DNA from: Mycolicibacterium flavescens | GTDB lineage: Bacteria; Actinomycetota; Actinomycetes; Mycobacteriales; Mycobacteriaceae | NCBI GenBank assembly: GCA_900637135.1 | Contig: LR134353.1 | Coordinates: 5,331,558-5,395,557, forward strand | Length of the DNA: 64,000 nt | Reading direction: 5' to 3' | Part shown: in pieces, positions 1 through 8,072 of the stretch | How positions within the stretch are numbered: position 1 is the stretch's first letter | How the letters are laid out: the number at the start of each line of letters is the position of its first letter | Notes under the pieces: model-generated | The model's input: only the letters and a program-made list of their open reading frames with translations | Told to the model about the DNA's origin: nothing | Database searches by the model: none | Program-made: the position numbers and the translations under genes

Positions 1-1
1 A

Positions 2-460
2 GCCACCTGCCTGGCCGCCACACTCCTCTTGGCACCGGGTGCCGCAGCAGTACCACGCCCGACGATCCCCGGAGCCGATGCCGCCATCGCCAAGGCCGAA
101 AGCCTCCTCGGGACAGACCAATTCGGTCAGTATGGGTGTGAAGCTCTGGTGGCTCACGCATTCGGGGTACCGCAAGAGCGATACGGTTGGGACGGCGCTT
201 CTGAGACCATGTACCAAACGCTTCTCGAACAGGGAAAAATCCATACCGACCCGAACCCCCCGCGTGGGGCACTCGTCTTCAGCGTGGGATCCATCGGCCC
301 ACATATCGACATTGCGCGCGGGGACGGGACCTACATATCCGGCGGTGTTCAGGGTCTCTCACCGGGATACGGAGACGTGCACAACATCCAAATCCTGCCC
401 AGCCCGAATGTGGCAAGCGACTGGACCTACCGGGGCTGGAGTCTGGGCTACCCGGAGTAA
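2..460 (+). CDS. Secreted NlpC/P60-like (cysteine peptidase fold) protein, 5' end missing
   Basis: The reading frame is open from the first bases, so the gene begins before the window. The first visible residues are a hydrophobic signal-peptide tail (CLAATLLLAPGAAA) ending in an AxA-type cleavage site. The mature part has YGCEALVAHAFG, which resembles the DCSGLV nucleophile motif of NlpC/P60 cell-wall peptidases, and GPHIDIARGDG, which resembles their HVGIY histidine strand. The visible part is about 152 residues. An internal TTG at 29 could be read as a start but would cut into the signal peptide. It probably acts outside the cell on peptidoglycan or a similar substrate. The fold is inferred from two short motifs, so a CHAP-like or inactive member is possible. 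Confidence 0.6.
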   Translation, partial: ATCLAATLLLAPGAAAVPRPTIPGADAAIAKAESLLGTDQFGQYGCEALVAHAFGVPQERYGWDGASETMYQTLLEQGKIHTDPNPPRGALVFSVGSIGPHIDIARGDGTYISGGVQGLSPGYGDVHNIQILPSPNVASDWTYRGWSLGYPE

Positions 461-508
461 GCCAGGCTTCTGGGAACAGGATGCCGTGCGATCGGGACGA
501 TGAATCGC

Positions 509-1282
509 TCAATCGTCGAGAATCGCGACGGCCCGTGTCCACCCGGCCGACGCAGCGTGCACCTTCACCGGGAAACAGCTGATCTGAAATCCGCTGTCCG
601 GAAGCGACTCCAGATTGTGGAGCTTCTCCAGATGGCAGTACCCGATCTCGCGTCCCGCGCGGTGCCCCTCCCAGATGATCGAGGGATCCCGCTCACGGGA
701 ATACCGTTGTGCCGTGTAGACAAACGGCGCATCCCAGCTCCAGGCGTCGGTGCCGGTCAGGCGCACACCTCGCTCCAACAACCACAACGTCGCCTCACGA
801 CCCATGCCGCAGCCGGACGAGACGTAATCCGCCTGGCCGTAGCGGGCTCCGGCCGCGGTATTGACCACAACGATGTCGAGAGGCTGTAGCTGGTGGCCGA
901 TGCGATCGAGTTCGTCTGCTACGTCAGCGGCGGTGACCACGTAGCCCGCTTCGATGTGCCGGAAGTCAAGCTTTACCGCTGGTTGCAAACACCATTCGAG
1001 CGGAACCTGGTCAATGGTGATCGCCGGCGCGCCACCGTCCATCGTTGACGCGTAGTGGTAGGGAGCATCGAGATGGGTGCCGTTGTGGGTGGTGATCCGG
1101 ACCCGTTCGATCGCCCAGCCCTCGCGATCGGGTAGGTCATCGACCATCGCGCCAGGGAAGAACGCGACGACCTCAGCCGCCGTGTCGGCGTGGCTGTAAT
1201 AGTCGATCTCCGGAAGATGTCCCGGCGGATCAGATGCGATCCCCGCCTGTAGGGGCACCGAGATATCCACGAATCTACGCAT
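509..1282 (-). CDS. Cyclase-family metal-dependent hydrolase (kynurenine formamidase-like)
   Basis: A 257-residue protein of the cyclase family (Pfam PF04199). The signature HNGTHLDAPYH near residue 70 supplies the metal-binding His and Asp residues of this fold, which hydrolyses amides or lactones such as N-formylkynurenine. RRFVDISVPLQAG at the N terminus is the usual first strand. The ATG at 1282 is chosen because GGGAGAG lies 5-11 nt before it; a TTG at 1297 in frame overlaps that ribosome site and is unlikely. It lies 66 nt beyond the end of the leftward alpha/beta hydrolase gene, so the two may form one unit. The substrate is not known from sequence; a ring-opening hydrolysis next to the catabolic module is plausible. 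Confidence 0.8.
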   Translation of the reverse strand: MRRFVDISVPLQAGIASDPPGHLPEIDYYSHADTAAEVVAFFPGAMVDDLPDREGWAIERVRITTHNGTHLDAPYHYASTMDGGAPAITIDQVPLEWCLQPAVKLDFRHIEAGYVVTAADVADELDRIGHQLQPLDIVVVNTAAGARYGQADYVSSGCGMGREATLWLLERGVRLTGTDAWSWDAPFVYTAQRYSRERDPSIIWEGHRAGREIGYCHLEKLHNLESLPDSGFQISCFPVKVHAASAGWTRAVAILDD

Positions 1283-1348
1283 CTGGTTCTCTCCCAATCA
1301 CTTCTGTCGATCACCGTCTGTCACGCGACGTTGCTTCGGCGACAATTC

Positions 1349-2212
1349 TCAATCCGGTGCGCTGCCGATGAACTCGACACCGGCGCGAATCGCGGGACGA
1401 TGCCTCAAGATCCGGAAATGCGCCAGCCGGCCGAGGCCCTTGGTGGTCAGCAAGCGTGCACCCGGCCATGCCGCGACGATCTTTTCGCTTGTCACATAGG
1501 GAGTCTCGGGGTCGTCGGGGTCGTGGATGAGCAGCATCGGCGGATAGTCGGTTCGGCCGGCAATCCGGACCATGTTGGTGTCCTCCAGCGGCATCCCGAT
1601 CCGGCGTTCAAGACGTCGATGTAGGCCGGCGCGTATCCGTCGGCCGAAGCCGTGGCGCGCGGCGAACAGATCCAGATAGATCGGGAACTCGCCCATCGGC
1701 GCGAGAAACACCAACCGCCCGACCGTCGTGCCCCATGCCGCCGCGAGTGCGGTCGCGTTGGCCCCGAGGGAGTGGGCGACAACCGCGCGGGCAGGCCCGT
1801 GTGTCTCGATCATGGCTGCAACCGCTTCTGCACATTCAATGGCGGTGGTGCGACCGGGTGCGAGCGCGCCCGCATCGGACTCGTTGTGGCTGGGCAGGTC
1901 GAATGCGATGACACGATGTCCGGACTCGACGAGAGGTTTGACGAACATGCCGAGGTGGTGGCGGCGCCCGCCCCACCCGTGCACCAGATAAACCGGTGGC
2001 CCATCGCCCCAGGCCTCGCCCACGATCCGGTGTCCGCTCCAGTGTGCTTCCAATGGTTGACCGGGCGGGACACCGGGCGGCATACGGAGGCTGGACTCGA
2101 TGACCGGTGGCGTGCACCACAACTCGGTCGCCCACCGCGCCCCGATTGCTGGCGCGACTCGCTCCAGCAGCCAGAAGATCCGGCGCACCCGGGTGGCGAC
2201 CGGGGGTTGCAC
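1349..2212 (-). CDS. Alpha/beta hydrolase
   Basis: A serine hydrolase of the alpha/beta fold, about 287 residues. YLVHGWGG is the oxyanion-hole strand, AHSLGAN carries the nucleophile serine in a GxSxG-type elbow (with Ala in the first position), HDPDDP supplies the acid and RLAHFR the late histidine. The GTG at 2212 is preferred because GAAGGG lies 7 nt upstream; the frame stays open to 2371, but no ribosome site supports the longer form. The N terminus (RRIFWLLERVAPAIGARW) is a membrane-surface-like helix often seen in mycobacterial members. It precedes the cyclase-family gene on the same strand. The substrate is unknown; an esterase or lipase role is the default. Confidence 0.8.
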   Translation of the reverse strand: MQPPVATRVRRIFWLLERVAPAIGARWATELWCTPPVIESSLRMPPGVPPGQPLEAHWSGHRIVGEAWGDGPPVYLVHGWGGRRHHLGMFVKPLVESGHRVIAFDLPSHNESDAGALAPGRTTAIECAEAVAAMIETHGPARAVVAHSLGANATALAAAWGTTVGRLVFLAPMGEFPIYLDLFAARHGFGRRIRAGLHRRLERRIGMPLEDTNMVRIAGRTDYPPMLLIHDPDDPETPYVTSEKIVAAWPGARLLTTKGLGRLAHFRILRHRPAIRAGVEFIGSAPD

Positions 2213-2591
2213 ACCGGAACCCTTCACATCGAGAACGGTCGGGCTTGGGGCACCGCCGCCACTTGAAGCAATGGTGTTCACCTTGGGCGCTCTGATGTGC
2301 GGGGCACCACCGCAGTCTTCAGAAGTAGCTCGACCTCGGCGAGCGGGCGGGCGGTTTGTCGGGTCCGGCACACGTCGAGGTTAGCGAGACGATGCAGCCG
2401 GGCGACATCTCTTTGTCCAACGGCGTGGCCGGGCGGTGACGAGAAAAGGCCGTTGGGACGATGCCGAACAGCTTGACCACCGATGCTCGGGGAGAAGATT
2501 GCTCGGCAGGCTCGCGGCTGACCGCCCTGTCAGACCCTTGGAGGACGCTGAACTCACAACAGTTAGCGCCATCAGCGAAAGGAGTTCTGCC

Positions 2592-3059
2592 GTGTGCTGG
2601 CAGTGCGACCACCCCGAGGCCACCCGGGCCGACTATCACGATGTACTCCGGCGGACGATTCTCGAGCACGGCTGGGCCGTGCAGTTTGTCGAGAGCGACC
2701 GGAACCCGTTCGCCTACACCGTAGGACTGCATTCAGCCGGTCTGCCCGAACTGCTGGTGACCGGTGTTTCACCCGAATGGGCGGTGAGGCTCCTCAACAC
2801 CGTTGCCAACTACCTGATCCGGGAGCGGGTCCCGGCTCCCGGCGACACGATGCAACTACCGGACGGCTGGCAGGCCGAGTTCGTTGCGGTCGCGCAGCCG
2901 GACGCGCATTTGAATCTAGCGGTGGAGTTGTACGGCCCCGAGGTGCGCGCGCTGCAGCTCGTGTGGCGAGACGATGCTGGACATTCGGCCTGGTGCCCGG
3001 ACTTCAACAAGGGCGGCTGCCGACAACCGGTGCTCGGCGTTCGCGGTCCGCACCCTTAG
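2592..3059 (+). CDS. DUF4262 domain protein
   Basis: A 155-residue protein matching the DUF4262 family, whose function is not established. The core is GWAVQFVESDRNPFAYTVGL followed by LPELLVTGVSPEWAVRLLN, typical of the family. The start is the GTG at 2592, which has AAAGGAG 7 nt upstream; a longer in-frame reading from 2436 lacks a ribosome site and family similarity. The N terminus carries CWQCDHP and the C terminus CPDFNKGGC, so a metal-binding pair of cysteine clusters is possible but not proven. It faces the leftward alcohol dehydrogenase gene tail to tail with a 57-nt gap. No functional link to the neighbours can be read. Confidence 0.75.
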   Translation: MCWQCDHPEATRADYHDVLRRTILEHGWAVQFVESDRNPFAYTVGLHSAGLPELLVTGVSPEWAVRLLNTVANYLIRERVPAPGDTMQLPDGWQAEFVAVAQPDAHLNLAVELYGPEVRALQLVWRDDAGHSAWCPDFNKGGCRQPVLGVRGPHP

Positions 3060-3116
3060 CGGCGTGCTTCATCGTGGCCGTCACAGCCGAGTCGAGACTG
3101 CCGTCATCCTGTCGCG

Positions 3117-4127
3117 CTACGGAACCAGCACCAGCCTGATGGGATCGCCGTCTTTGGTCTCGAGCTGGCGCACCGCCTCGTGAGCGTGTTCCAGCGGCAA
3201 CACGGCAGAGACCGAGTCGCGCAGATCCAAGCGACCCCAGTGAACCAACCGGACAAGCTGTTCGACGTCCGCCGGTAGGTATCCGTAGTGCCCGAGTATG
3301 CGCTGCTGGTGCACGATCAGGGCCACACTGTTCTCGACGGTGAAGGGGTTGCCGCTGAGGCCGGCGATCGTCAGCCGACCGCCAGGACTGAGGAGCGGCA
3401 AGATCTGCTCATCGATGCCGGGAAACCCCGCGAAGTTGAACGCCGTGTCGACGCCCCGGTTTCCGAGGAATGCGTGGAGTTCCTCGACGAAGGTCGGTTG
3501 CGTCGGATCGAATGCCGCGTCGGCCCCGCGCCGAAGTGCGTTCTCCCGCGGCCCCGGCAGCGGATCGACGGCGATGATGGGTGCAGCCCCACTCATCCGC
3601 AGGATCTGAATGGCGTGGATACCGAGACCCCCGACACCCAAAACAACCGCAGCCTCACCGGGTTTGACTTTGGCGGTGTGCTGGATGGCGGCCCACGGAG
3701 TCGAAACGGCGTCGGGGATGATGCAGGCTTGCTCGAACGGCAAGCTGTCCGGTATCGCCACGAGGACCCCGTGAGGAACGACGACGTACTCCGCCCATCC
3801 GCCGTCGTAGTCGACGCCCATCGTGTCGACACCCCACGGCTTTGCGACGAGGGCCTGCAGAGCGACTCGATCTCCCTCAGTCCACCCTTCGACGCCGCCT
3901 CCCACCGCGTCGACCGTCCCGGCGACCTCGTGTCCCAGGGTGCGTTCGGCGTCCCCGTTCCTCAGCGGACGGACCAGCCCTCTGATGAGGTGGACATCCG
4001 AAAGGCAGACGCCCGCGGCGTTGACCTTGACTCGAACCTCGCCGTGCCCGGGGCTGGGCACCGCAACATCCTGAACGTGGAATTCCCCAGTGCCGAAGTT
4101 CATTCGGCCGGCCTTCATCGTCGGCAT
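3117..4127 (-). CDS. Zinc-type (MDR) alcohol dehydrogenase, first of the divergent pair
   Basis: A medium-chain dehydrogenase of 336 residues that would oxidise an alcohol with NAD(P). GVCLSDVH gives the first catalytic-zinc ligand and TLGHEVAGTV the GHE motif; GVGGLGIHAIQI is the Rossmann loop, followed by IIAVDP. The four-cysteine structural zinc lobe of classical ADHs is absent. The ATG at 4127 follows AGGAAGGAG. It is transcribed away from the second alcohol dehydrogenase, sharing a 206-nt promoter region that contains one TGACA-N3-TGTCA operator copy. This ties it to the adjacent TetR gene and the BVMO operon. In that context oxidation of a secondary alcohol to a ketone is a reasonable inference. 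Confidence 0.9.
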   Translation of the reverse strand: MPTMKAGRMNFGTGEFHVQDVAVPSPGHGEVRVKVNAAGVCLSDVHLIRGLVRPLRNGDAERTLGHEVAGTVDAVGGGVEGWTEGDRVALQALVAKPWGVDTMGVDYDGGWAEYVVVPHGVLVAIPDSLPFEQACIIPDAVSTPWAAIQHTAKVKPGEAAVVLGVGGLGIHAIQILRMSGAAPIIAVDPLPGPRENALRRGADAAFDPTQPTFVEELHAFLGNRGVDTAFNFAGFPGIDEQILPLLSPGGRLTIAGLSGNPFTVENSVALIVHQQRILGHYGYLPADVEQLVRLVHWGRLDLRDSVSAVLPLEHAHEAVRQLETKDGDPIRLVLVP

Positions 4128-4227
4128 GCGCGCTCCTTCCTATGGCAGAACCGACGCCTTCGGCGCCACGGACCGTCCCGCACGGATCGCGGTCTGCCTG
4201 CCGTCGCTTGTGATCAAAACAACTTTG

Positions 4228-4240
4228 TGACACTATGTCA
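4228..4240. promoter_or_regulatory. Candidate TetR operator, copy 1 (TGACACTATGTCA)
   Basis: A 5-3-5 palindrome TGACA-CTA-TGTCA between the two divergent alcohol dehydrogenase genes. On the minus strand it overlaps TTGACA, which with TTTGAT 17 nt further on would make the promoter of the leftward gene. The same palindrome occurs twice between the BVMO and acyl-CoA synthetase genes at 9941 and 9962. The EthR-like regulator at 5341 is the obvious candidate ligand; that assignment is inference. Confidence 0.7.
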
Positions 4241-4333
4241 ATTATTGTTGACTGACCGTCTACAGCCGCGCGTGGCGGCCCGGACTCTAACCAACCGGAG
4301 GGTTCGCCCCGGCCCTTCAGAGGAGCAGACCAG

Positions 4334-5299
4334 ATGCATGCTTGGCAATTCGATTCCCCCGCAACAGGTCTTGAGTGCGTCGAATATCAGGCACCCGCAC
4401 TCGGGCCCGGCCAAGTTCTCATCGACGTCGAAGCTGCCGGCATGTGTCAGTCCGACGTACACATCATCAACGGACACGGTAATGCGTGGTTGCGCAAGCG
4501 CCCCATCATCCTCGGACATGAGGTCGCGGGCACCGTCCGCACGCCCGGTCCAGGAGTCACCGACCTCGCCGTGGGCGAACGCGTCGCAGTCGCATTGATC
4601 GCCCACCCAATCGAGTTGGCCGACTTCGCCAACGGCATCGGACTCGGATTCGACGGGGGTTACGCACCGCAAGCGGTCGTACCCCGTGCCACTCTCGTTG
4701 CGATCCCCGAAGGTGTGCCTTTCACGCTTGCCGCGGTGGCCACCGATTCGATCGCCACCGCCTATCACGCGGTCGTCGCAGAATCCGGTACCGGCCCCGG
4801 ATCGACCCTCGTGGTCGTCGGTGTCGGTGGACTAGGACTCAACGCAGTGCAGATCGCGAAACATCGCGGAACCACCGTCTACGGCGTCGACATCGATCCC
4901 GGCGCCCTGGAGACGGCACGTGCACACGGTGCCGCAGATTGTTTCCCCGACATCAGCGATGTCCCCGACGCGGTCGATGCCGTGATCGACTTCGCGGGTA
5001 TGGGGACCACGACCGCCGATGCGCTGGCAGCAGTGAAGCCGGGCGGTCGCGTGGTCGTCGTCGGCCTCGGCTCTCCGGAAGCGACGATTCCGACCCATCT
5101 GCTCGTCACCCACAACATCTCGCTTCGCGGTTCACTCGGTGCGAGTCTCGAGGATCTCGAGGCCGTTCTCGGTCTCATCGCCGCAGGCGAACTCACTCCC
5201 GTAATCGAAGAGGTTCCGTTCGCTGATGTCCCTGTTGCCTTGAAACGGCTCGAAGCGGGGCAGGTTCGAGGGCGCCTCGTGACGCGTCCTCGCGTCTGA
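4334..5299 (+). CDS. Zinc-type (MDR) alcohol dehydrogenase, second of the divergent pair
   Basis: A 321-residue medium-chain alcohol dehydrogenase. GMCQSDVH and ILGHEVAGTV give the catalytic-zinc Cys and His-Glu, GVGGLGLNAVQIA is the nucleotide-binding loop and VYGVDIDP the acidic end of that strand. As in its divergent neighbour, the structural zinc cysteine cluster is missing, so this is a reduced member of the family rather than an ADH1 type. The ATG is preceded by AGAGGAG. It is followed after 41 nt by the TetR gene on the same strand, so repressor and enzyme are likely co-transcribed. The two dehydrogenases are related but clearly distinct, which suggests two different alcohols or two steps. 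Confidence 0.9.
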   Translation: MHAWQFDSPATGLECVEYQAPALGPGQVLIDVEAAGMCQSDVHIINGHGNAWLRKRPIILGHEVAGTVRTPGPGVTDLAVGERVAVALIAHPIELADFANGIGLGFDGGYAPQAVVPRATLVAIPEGVPFTLAAVATDSIATAYHAVVAESGTGPGSTLVVVGVGGLGLNAVQIAKHRGTTVYGVDIDPGALETARAHGAADCFPDISDVPDAVDAVIDFAGMGTTTADALAAVKPGGRVVVVGLGSPEATIPTHLLVTHNISLRGSLGASLEDLEAVLGLIAAGELTPVIEEVPFADVPVALKRLEAGQVRGRLVTRPRV

Positions 5300-5340
5300 C
5301 CTACGCAGCCTCGAGGGGCTTGCGACTAGAATGGGGCACT

Positions 5341-6051
5341 ATGCCGGACCGAATAACCGGGGTGGACAGGGAAGATGTTGTCCTGCTTGGTGATCGGCGA
5401 CTACCAAGTAAGGGCGAGCGCCAGCGCCGTGCCATTCTCGACTGTCTGCCCGGCTTGCTGGCAACTCGTCCGATCACCGAGCTGACCGTCGGCGAGATCG
5501 CCGCGGCAGCCCGAGTCCAGCGCTCAGGCTTCTACTTCTACTTCGAGTCCAAGTACGCGGCACTGGCGGTGATCACCTCCGAGATCTGGTCGGAACTGAT
5601 GGACAGGGCCCGGTTCTTCAGCCGATCGGATGACGAGTCCGCCGCCGACTTCATCGGCCGCACTGCGGATATCGCGCTGGAATTGTGGCGCGACCACGAG
5701 GGCGTCCTCATGGCCTCAGTGCAGGCGATCCCACTCGACGAACAGCTGGCCGACCTGTGGCAGGACTGGATCCTGCGACTTGCCGACGGCATCGCCGGCC
5801 AGGTGCTCGAAGATCAAAAGCAAGGTCTCGCACATCCAGTCTCTTCCGACGTGCCGACGCTCACCTCGACCTTGCTGGAAATGACCATGCACATCTTCTA
5901 CGTGAATCGGCTGCGGCAGCAGGACCAACGTCAGACCGCGAAAGTGCGCGAGATGGTGCGGTCGATCTGGCTCGCATCCGCATGGGGCATCACAGAGCCG
6001 CAGGGCGATTCACCGGCCAGCCGGCCGGCACCGCGTCGGCGGCGGCGCTGA
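5341..6051 (+). CDS. EthR-like TetR-family repressor of the BVMO module
   Basis: A 236-residue TetR-family regulator. The helix-turn-helix is TVGEIAAAARVQRSGFYFYFESKYAALAV in the N-terminal third; FYFYF-SK is the form seen in EthR, the repressor of the Baeyer-Villiger monooxygenase EthA in M. tuberculosis, and the C-terminal VRSIWLASAWG matches the EthR last helix. The ATG at 5341 is chosen; a TTG at 5320 has no better support. It sits between the dehydrogenases and the BVMO operon, the only regulator in the module. It probably represses both divergent promoters through TGACA-N3-TGTCA sites and releases on a substrate or ketone ligand. The very basic tail (PRRRRR) is a small oddity. Confidence 0.88.
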   Translation: MPDRITGVDREDVVLLGDRRLPSKGERQRRAILDCLPGLLATRPITELTVGEIAAAARVQRSGFYFYFESKYAALAVITSEIWSELMDRARFFSRSDDESAADFIGRTADIALELWRDHEGVLMASVQAIPLDEQLADLWQDWILRLADGIAGQVLEDQKQGLAHPVSSDVPTLTSTLLEMTMHIFYVNRLRQQDQRQTAKVREMVRSIWLASAWGITEPQGDSPASRPAPRRRRR

Positions 6052-6067
6052 CCTTCGTCGGCGCCGC
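6042..6067. terminator. GC-rich hairpin between convergent genes
   Basis: Arms GCGGCGC and GCGCCGC pair across a 12-nt loop that contains the stop codon of the TetR gene. It lies between the convergent TetR gene and the NDMA-type dehydrogenase gene and could stop transcription from both sides. There is no T tract, as is common in mycobacteria. Confidence 0.4.
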
Positions 6068-6090
6068 AACCGGTGCAGTGCGTACTGTCG

Positions 6091-7197
6091 TCAGAACCTG
6101 ATCAAGCCGCGAAGGTTGCGCCCGTCCTTGAGATCCTCATAGCCCTGGTTGACGTCGTCGAGGGTGTACTGGCGGGTGACGAGTTCGTCGAGCTTCAGCA
6201 GGCCGGACTGATACAAGTCGAGCATCCGGAAGATGTCATGCCGCGGGTTGGAAGAGCCGAACAGGCAACCGCGCACCTGCTTTTCGTAGAGCGTGAGGTC
6301 GAAGAGCGACATGTCTACGCTGGTATCCGTCGGGTGCGGGATTGCGGTCATGACCACCCGGCCTCGTTTACCGACCAGGCTCAGCCCCTGCCCGACGTGG
6401 ACTCCTTCTGCGTTGTCGGTGGTCACCACACACACATCAGCCATCCGCCCACGGGTCAGGTCCGTGACGATGGCTTGGGCTTCTTCGACATCAGCAGCGG
6501 CGTGGGTGGCACCGAATTCCGTGGCTAGTTCACGTTTGTACGCGACCGGGTCCAGCGCCACGATGTGCCGCGCGCCGGCGATACGGGCGCCCTGGACTGC
6601 ATTCATGCCGAGGCCGCCGACGCCCATCACGACCACCGTGTCACCGTCCTGGGTCTCTCCGGTGCGCACCGCGGCACCATAGCCGGTGGTCACGCCGCAG
6701 CCCACCAGGGCGGCCTTGTCGAGTGGAATGTCCTTGTCCACCTTGACGACTGACGCCGCCGGCACCACCGTGTACTCCGAGAACGTGCCCAGCACGCACA
6801 TCTGCCCGAGTCCCTGGCCGCGAGCATGGAACCGGTGGGTGCCATCGAGTTGGGGGCCGAGCACAATCGCTGCACCCAACTCGCAGAGGTTGCTCATACC
6901 GCGGGCACATTCGCGGCATCGCCCACATGCGGGGATGAAGCTCAGCACCACGTGATCGCCGACCTCGATCTCGCCGACACCGGGCCCCACCTCCACGACG
7001 ACACCGGCGCCTTCGTGGCCGCCCACCGCGGGCAGCTGCATCGGCATGTCGCCGGTCACCAGGTGGTCGTCGGAGTGACACAGTCCGCTGGCCACCAACT
7101 TCACCAGGACTTCGCGCTCCTTCGGGCCGTCGAGTTCGACCTCTTCGATCTCCCACTTCTGGTTCAGGCCCCACAGCACAGCGGCTTTCGTTTTCAT
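6091..7197 (-). CDS. NDMA-dependent-type zinc alcohol dehydrogenase (AdhD/Rv3086 family)
   Basis: A full-length class III-like alcohol dehydrogenase of 368 residues. GLCHSDDH and AVGGHEGAGVV carry catalytic-zinc ligands, and CGRCRECARGMSNLC the complete four-cysteine structural zinc lobe, unlike the two dehydrogenases upstream. GVGGLGMNAVQGA is the Rossmann loop. Its family includes the actinobacterial dehydrogenases with tightly bound NAD that use NDMA as electron acceptor, and AdhD of the M. tuberculosis mymA operon. The ATG at 7197 follows GGAGGAG; the open frame upstream overlaps the hydrolase gene and is not used. It is the third gene of the BVMO operon and would oxidise the primary alcohol released by ester hydrolysis. 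Confidence 0.9.
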   Translation of the reverse strand: MKTKAAVLWGLNQKWEIEEVELDGPKEREVLVKLVASGLCHSDDHLVTGDMPMQLPAVGGHEGAGVVVEVGPGVGEIEVGDHVVLSFIPACGRCRECARGMSNLCELGAAIVLGPQLDGTHRFHARGQGLGQMCVLGTFSEYTVVPAASVVKVDKDIPLDKAALVGCGVTTGYGAAVRTGETQDGDTVVVMGVGGLGMNAVQGARIAGARHIVALDPVAYKRELATEFGATHAAADVEEAQAIVTDLTRGRMADVCVVTTDNAEGVHVGQGLSLVGKRGRVVMTAIPHPTDTSVDMSLFDLTLYEKQVRGCLFGSSNPRHDIFRMLDLYQSGLLKLDELVTRQYTLDDVNQGYEDLKDGRNLRGLIRF

Positions 7198-7216
7198 TGA
7201 GTCTCCTCCTGTGATT

Positions 7217-8056
7217 TCAGTTGACGTCCGAGCTTCGGCCTGGCACCGGGAATGCGCCCTGCGCGCCATCCACGGGCCCGGCGAAGTCGAGCACGGTCCG
7301 CGCGACGAGGCGGGTGTCGTCATACATCGGTACGTGCCCCACGTCGGGCAACGTGACGAAATGCGCGTCGGGCAACACCTCTGGAAATCGCGCGCCGTAG
7401 GGCTCGTAGGGAATCAGTGCGTCGCGTTCGGACCACGCGATCTGCACCGGACACGAGATGGGACCGAGCTCATGCCTTCCGGCCAGTATGTCGCCCATCA
7501 GCTCGAAGTAGATCTCGCAGCGCAGGTTGTCCTGCACGAAGGCCGCGGCGTCCTGTGGACGCATCCGGTCCGTATGTGCGACCGCAGCGCCGAGTGCCAG
7601 CCGGCGTATCGGCCTCAGCCTAAGAGCCTGCGGCGCAATGGGAGCCATCGCGGCAAAGAGGCGCCGTGCCATCACGAGTTTGAGCTTCAGGGTTCGCATG
7701 TGGGACCTGGCAGGAGCCCAACCCATTGCCGGCGACAGCGCGGTGACTGACAACCCACGCCCTCGTGCCGCCAATTCGAGCGCCAACCAACCGCCCAGTG
7801 AGTTGCCCAGCAGATGCGCCGTGCCGACACCACGGTCGTCGAGGGCACGCTCGAGATGGTCGGCCAAGATTGTCACGGTGGCCTTCTCGCCTGTGCGCAA
7901 CCGCGGTCCGTCCGCATGGCCTGCCAGCGGCAGGTTGTGAACCTCGTAATGGCTCTCCAGCATTGGGATGACGGGCAGCCAGTTTCGCCAGCTACCGCTG
8001 AAGCCGTGGATGCACACCAGCGGCGAACGATTCGATTCCGAATCCGGGACTTTCAT
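7217..8056 (-). CDS. Alpha/beta hydrolase of the BVMO operon (esterase/lactonase)
   Basis: An alpha/beta hydrolase of 279 residues. VCIHGFSGSWRNW is the oxyanion strand, GNSLGG the nucleophile elbow, WSERDALIP the acid turn and VGHVPMYDD the catalytic histidine. The ATG at 8056 has AGGTG 6 nt upstream; a GTG at 8065 with AGGG is an equally possible start. Its start lies within 17 nt of the BVMO stop codon and it ends 20 nt before the dehydrogenase start, so the three are one translation-coupled operon. Esterases paired with Baeyer-Villiger monooxygenases hydrolyse the ester or lactone product, which is the likely role here. Confidence 0.88.
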   Translation of the reverse strand: MKVPDSESNRSPLVCIHGFSGSWRNWLPVIPMLESHYEVHNLPLAGHADGPRLRTGEKATVTILADHLERALDDRGVGTAHLLGNSLGGWLALELAARGRGLSVTALSPAMGWAPARSHMRTLKLKLVMARRLFAAMAPIAPQALRLRPIRRLALGAAVAHTDRMRPQDAAAFVQDNLRCEIYFELMGDILAGRHELGPISCPVQIAWSERDALIPYEPYGARFPEVLPDAHFVTLPDVGHVPMYDDTRLVARTVLDFAGPVDGAQGAFPVPGRSSDVN

Positions 8057-8072
8057 ATCGATCACCTGCGCC

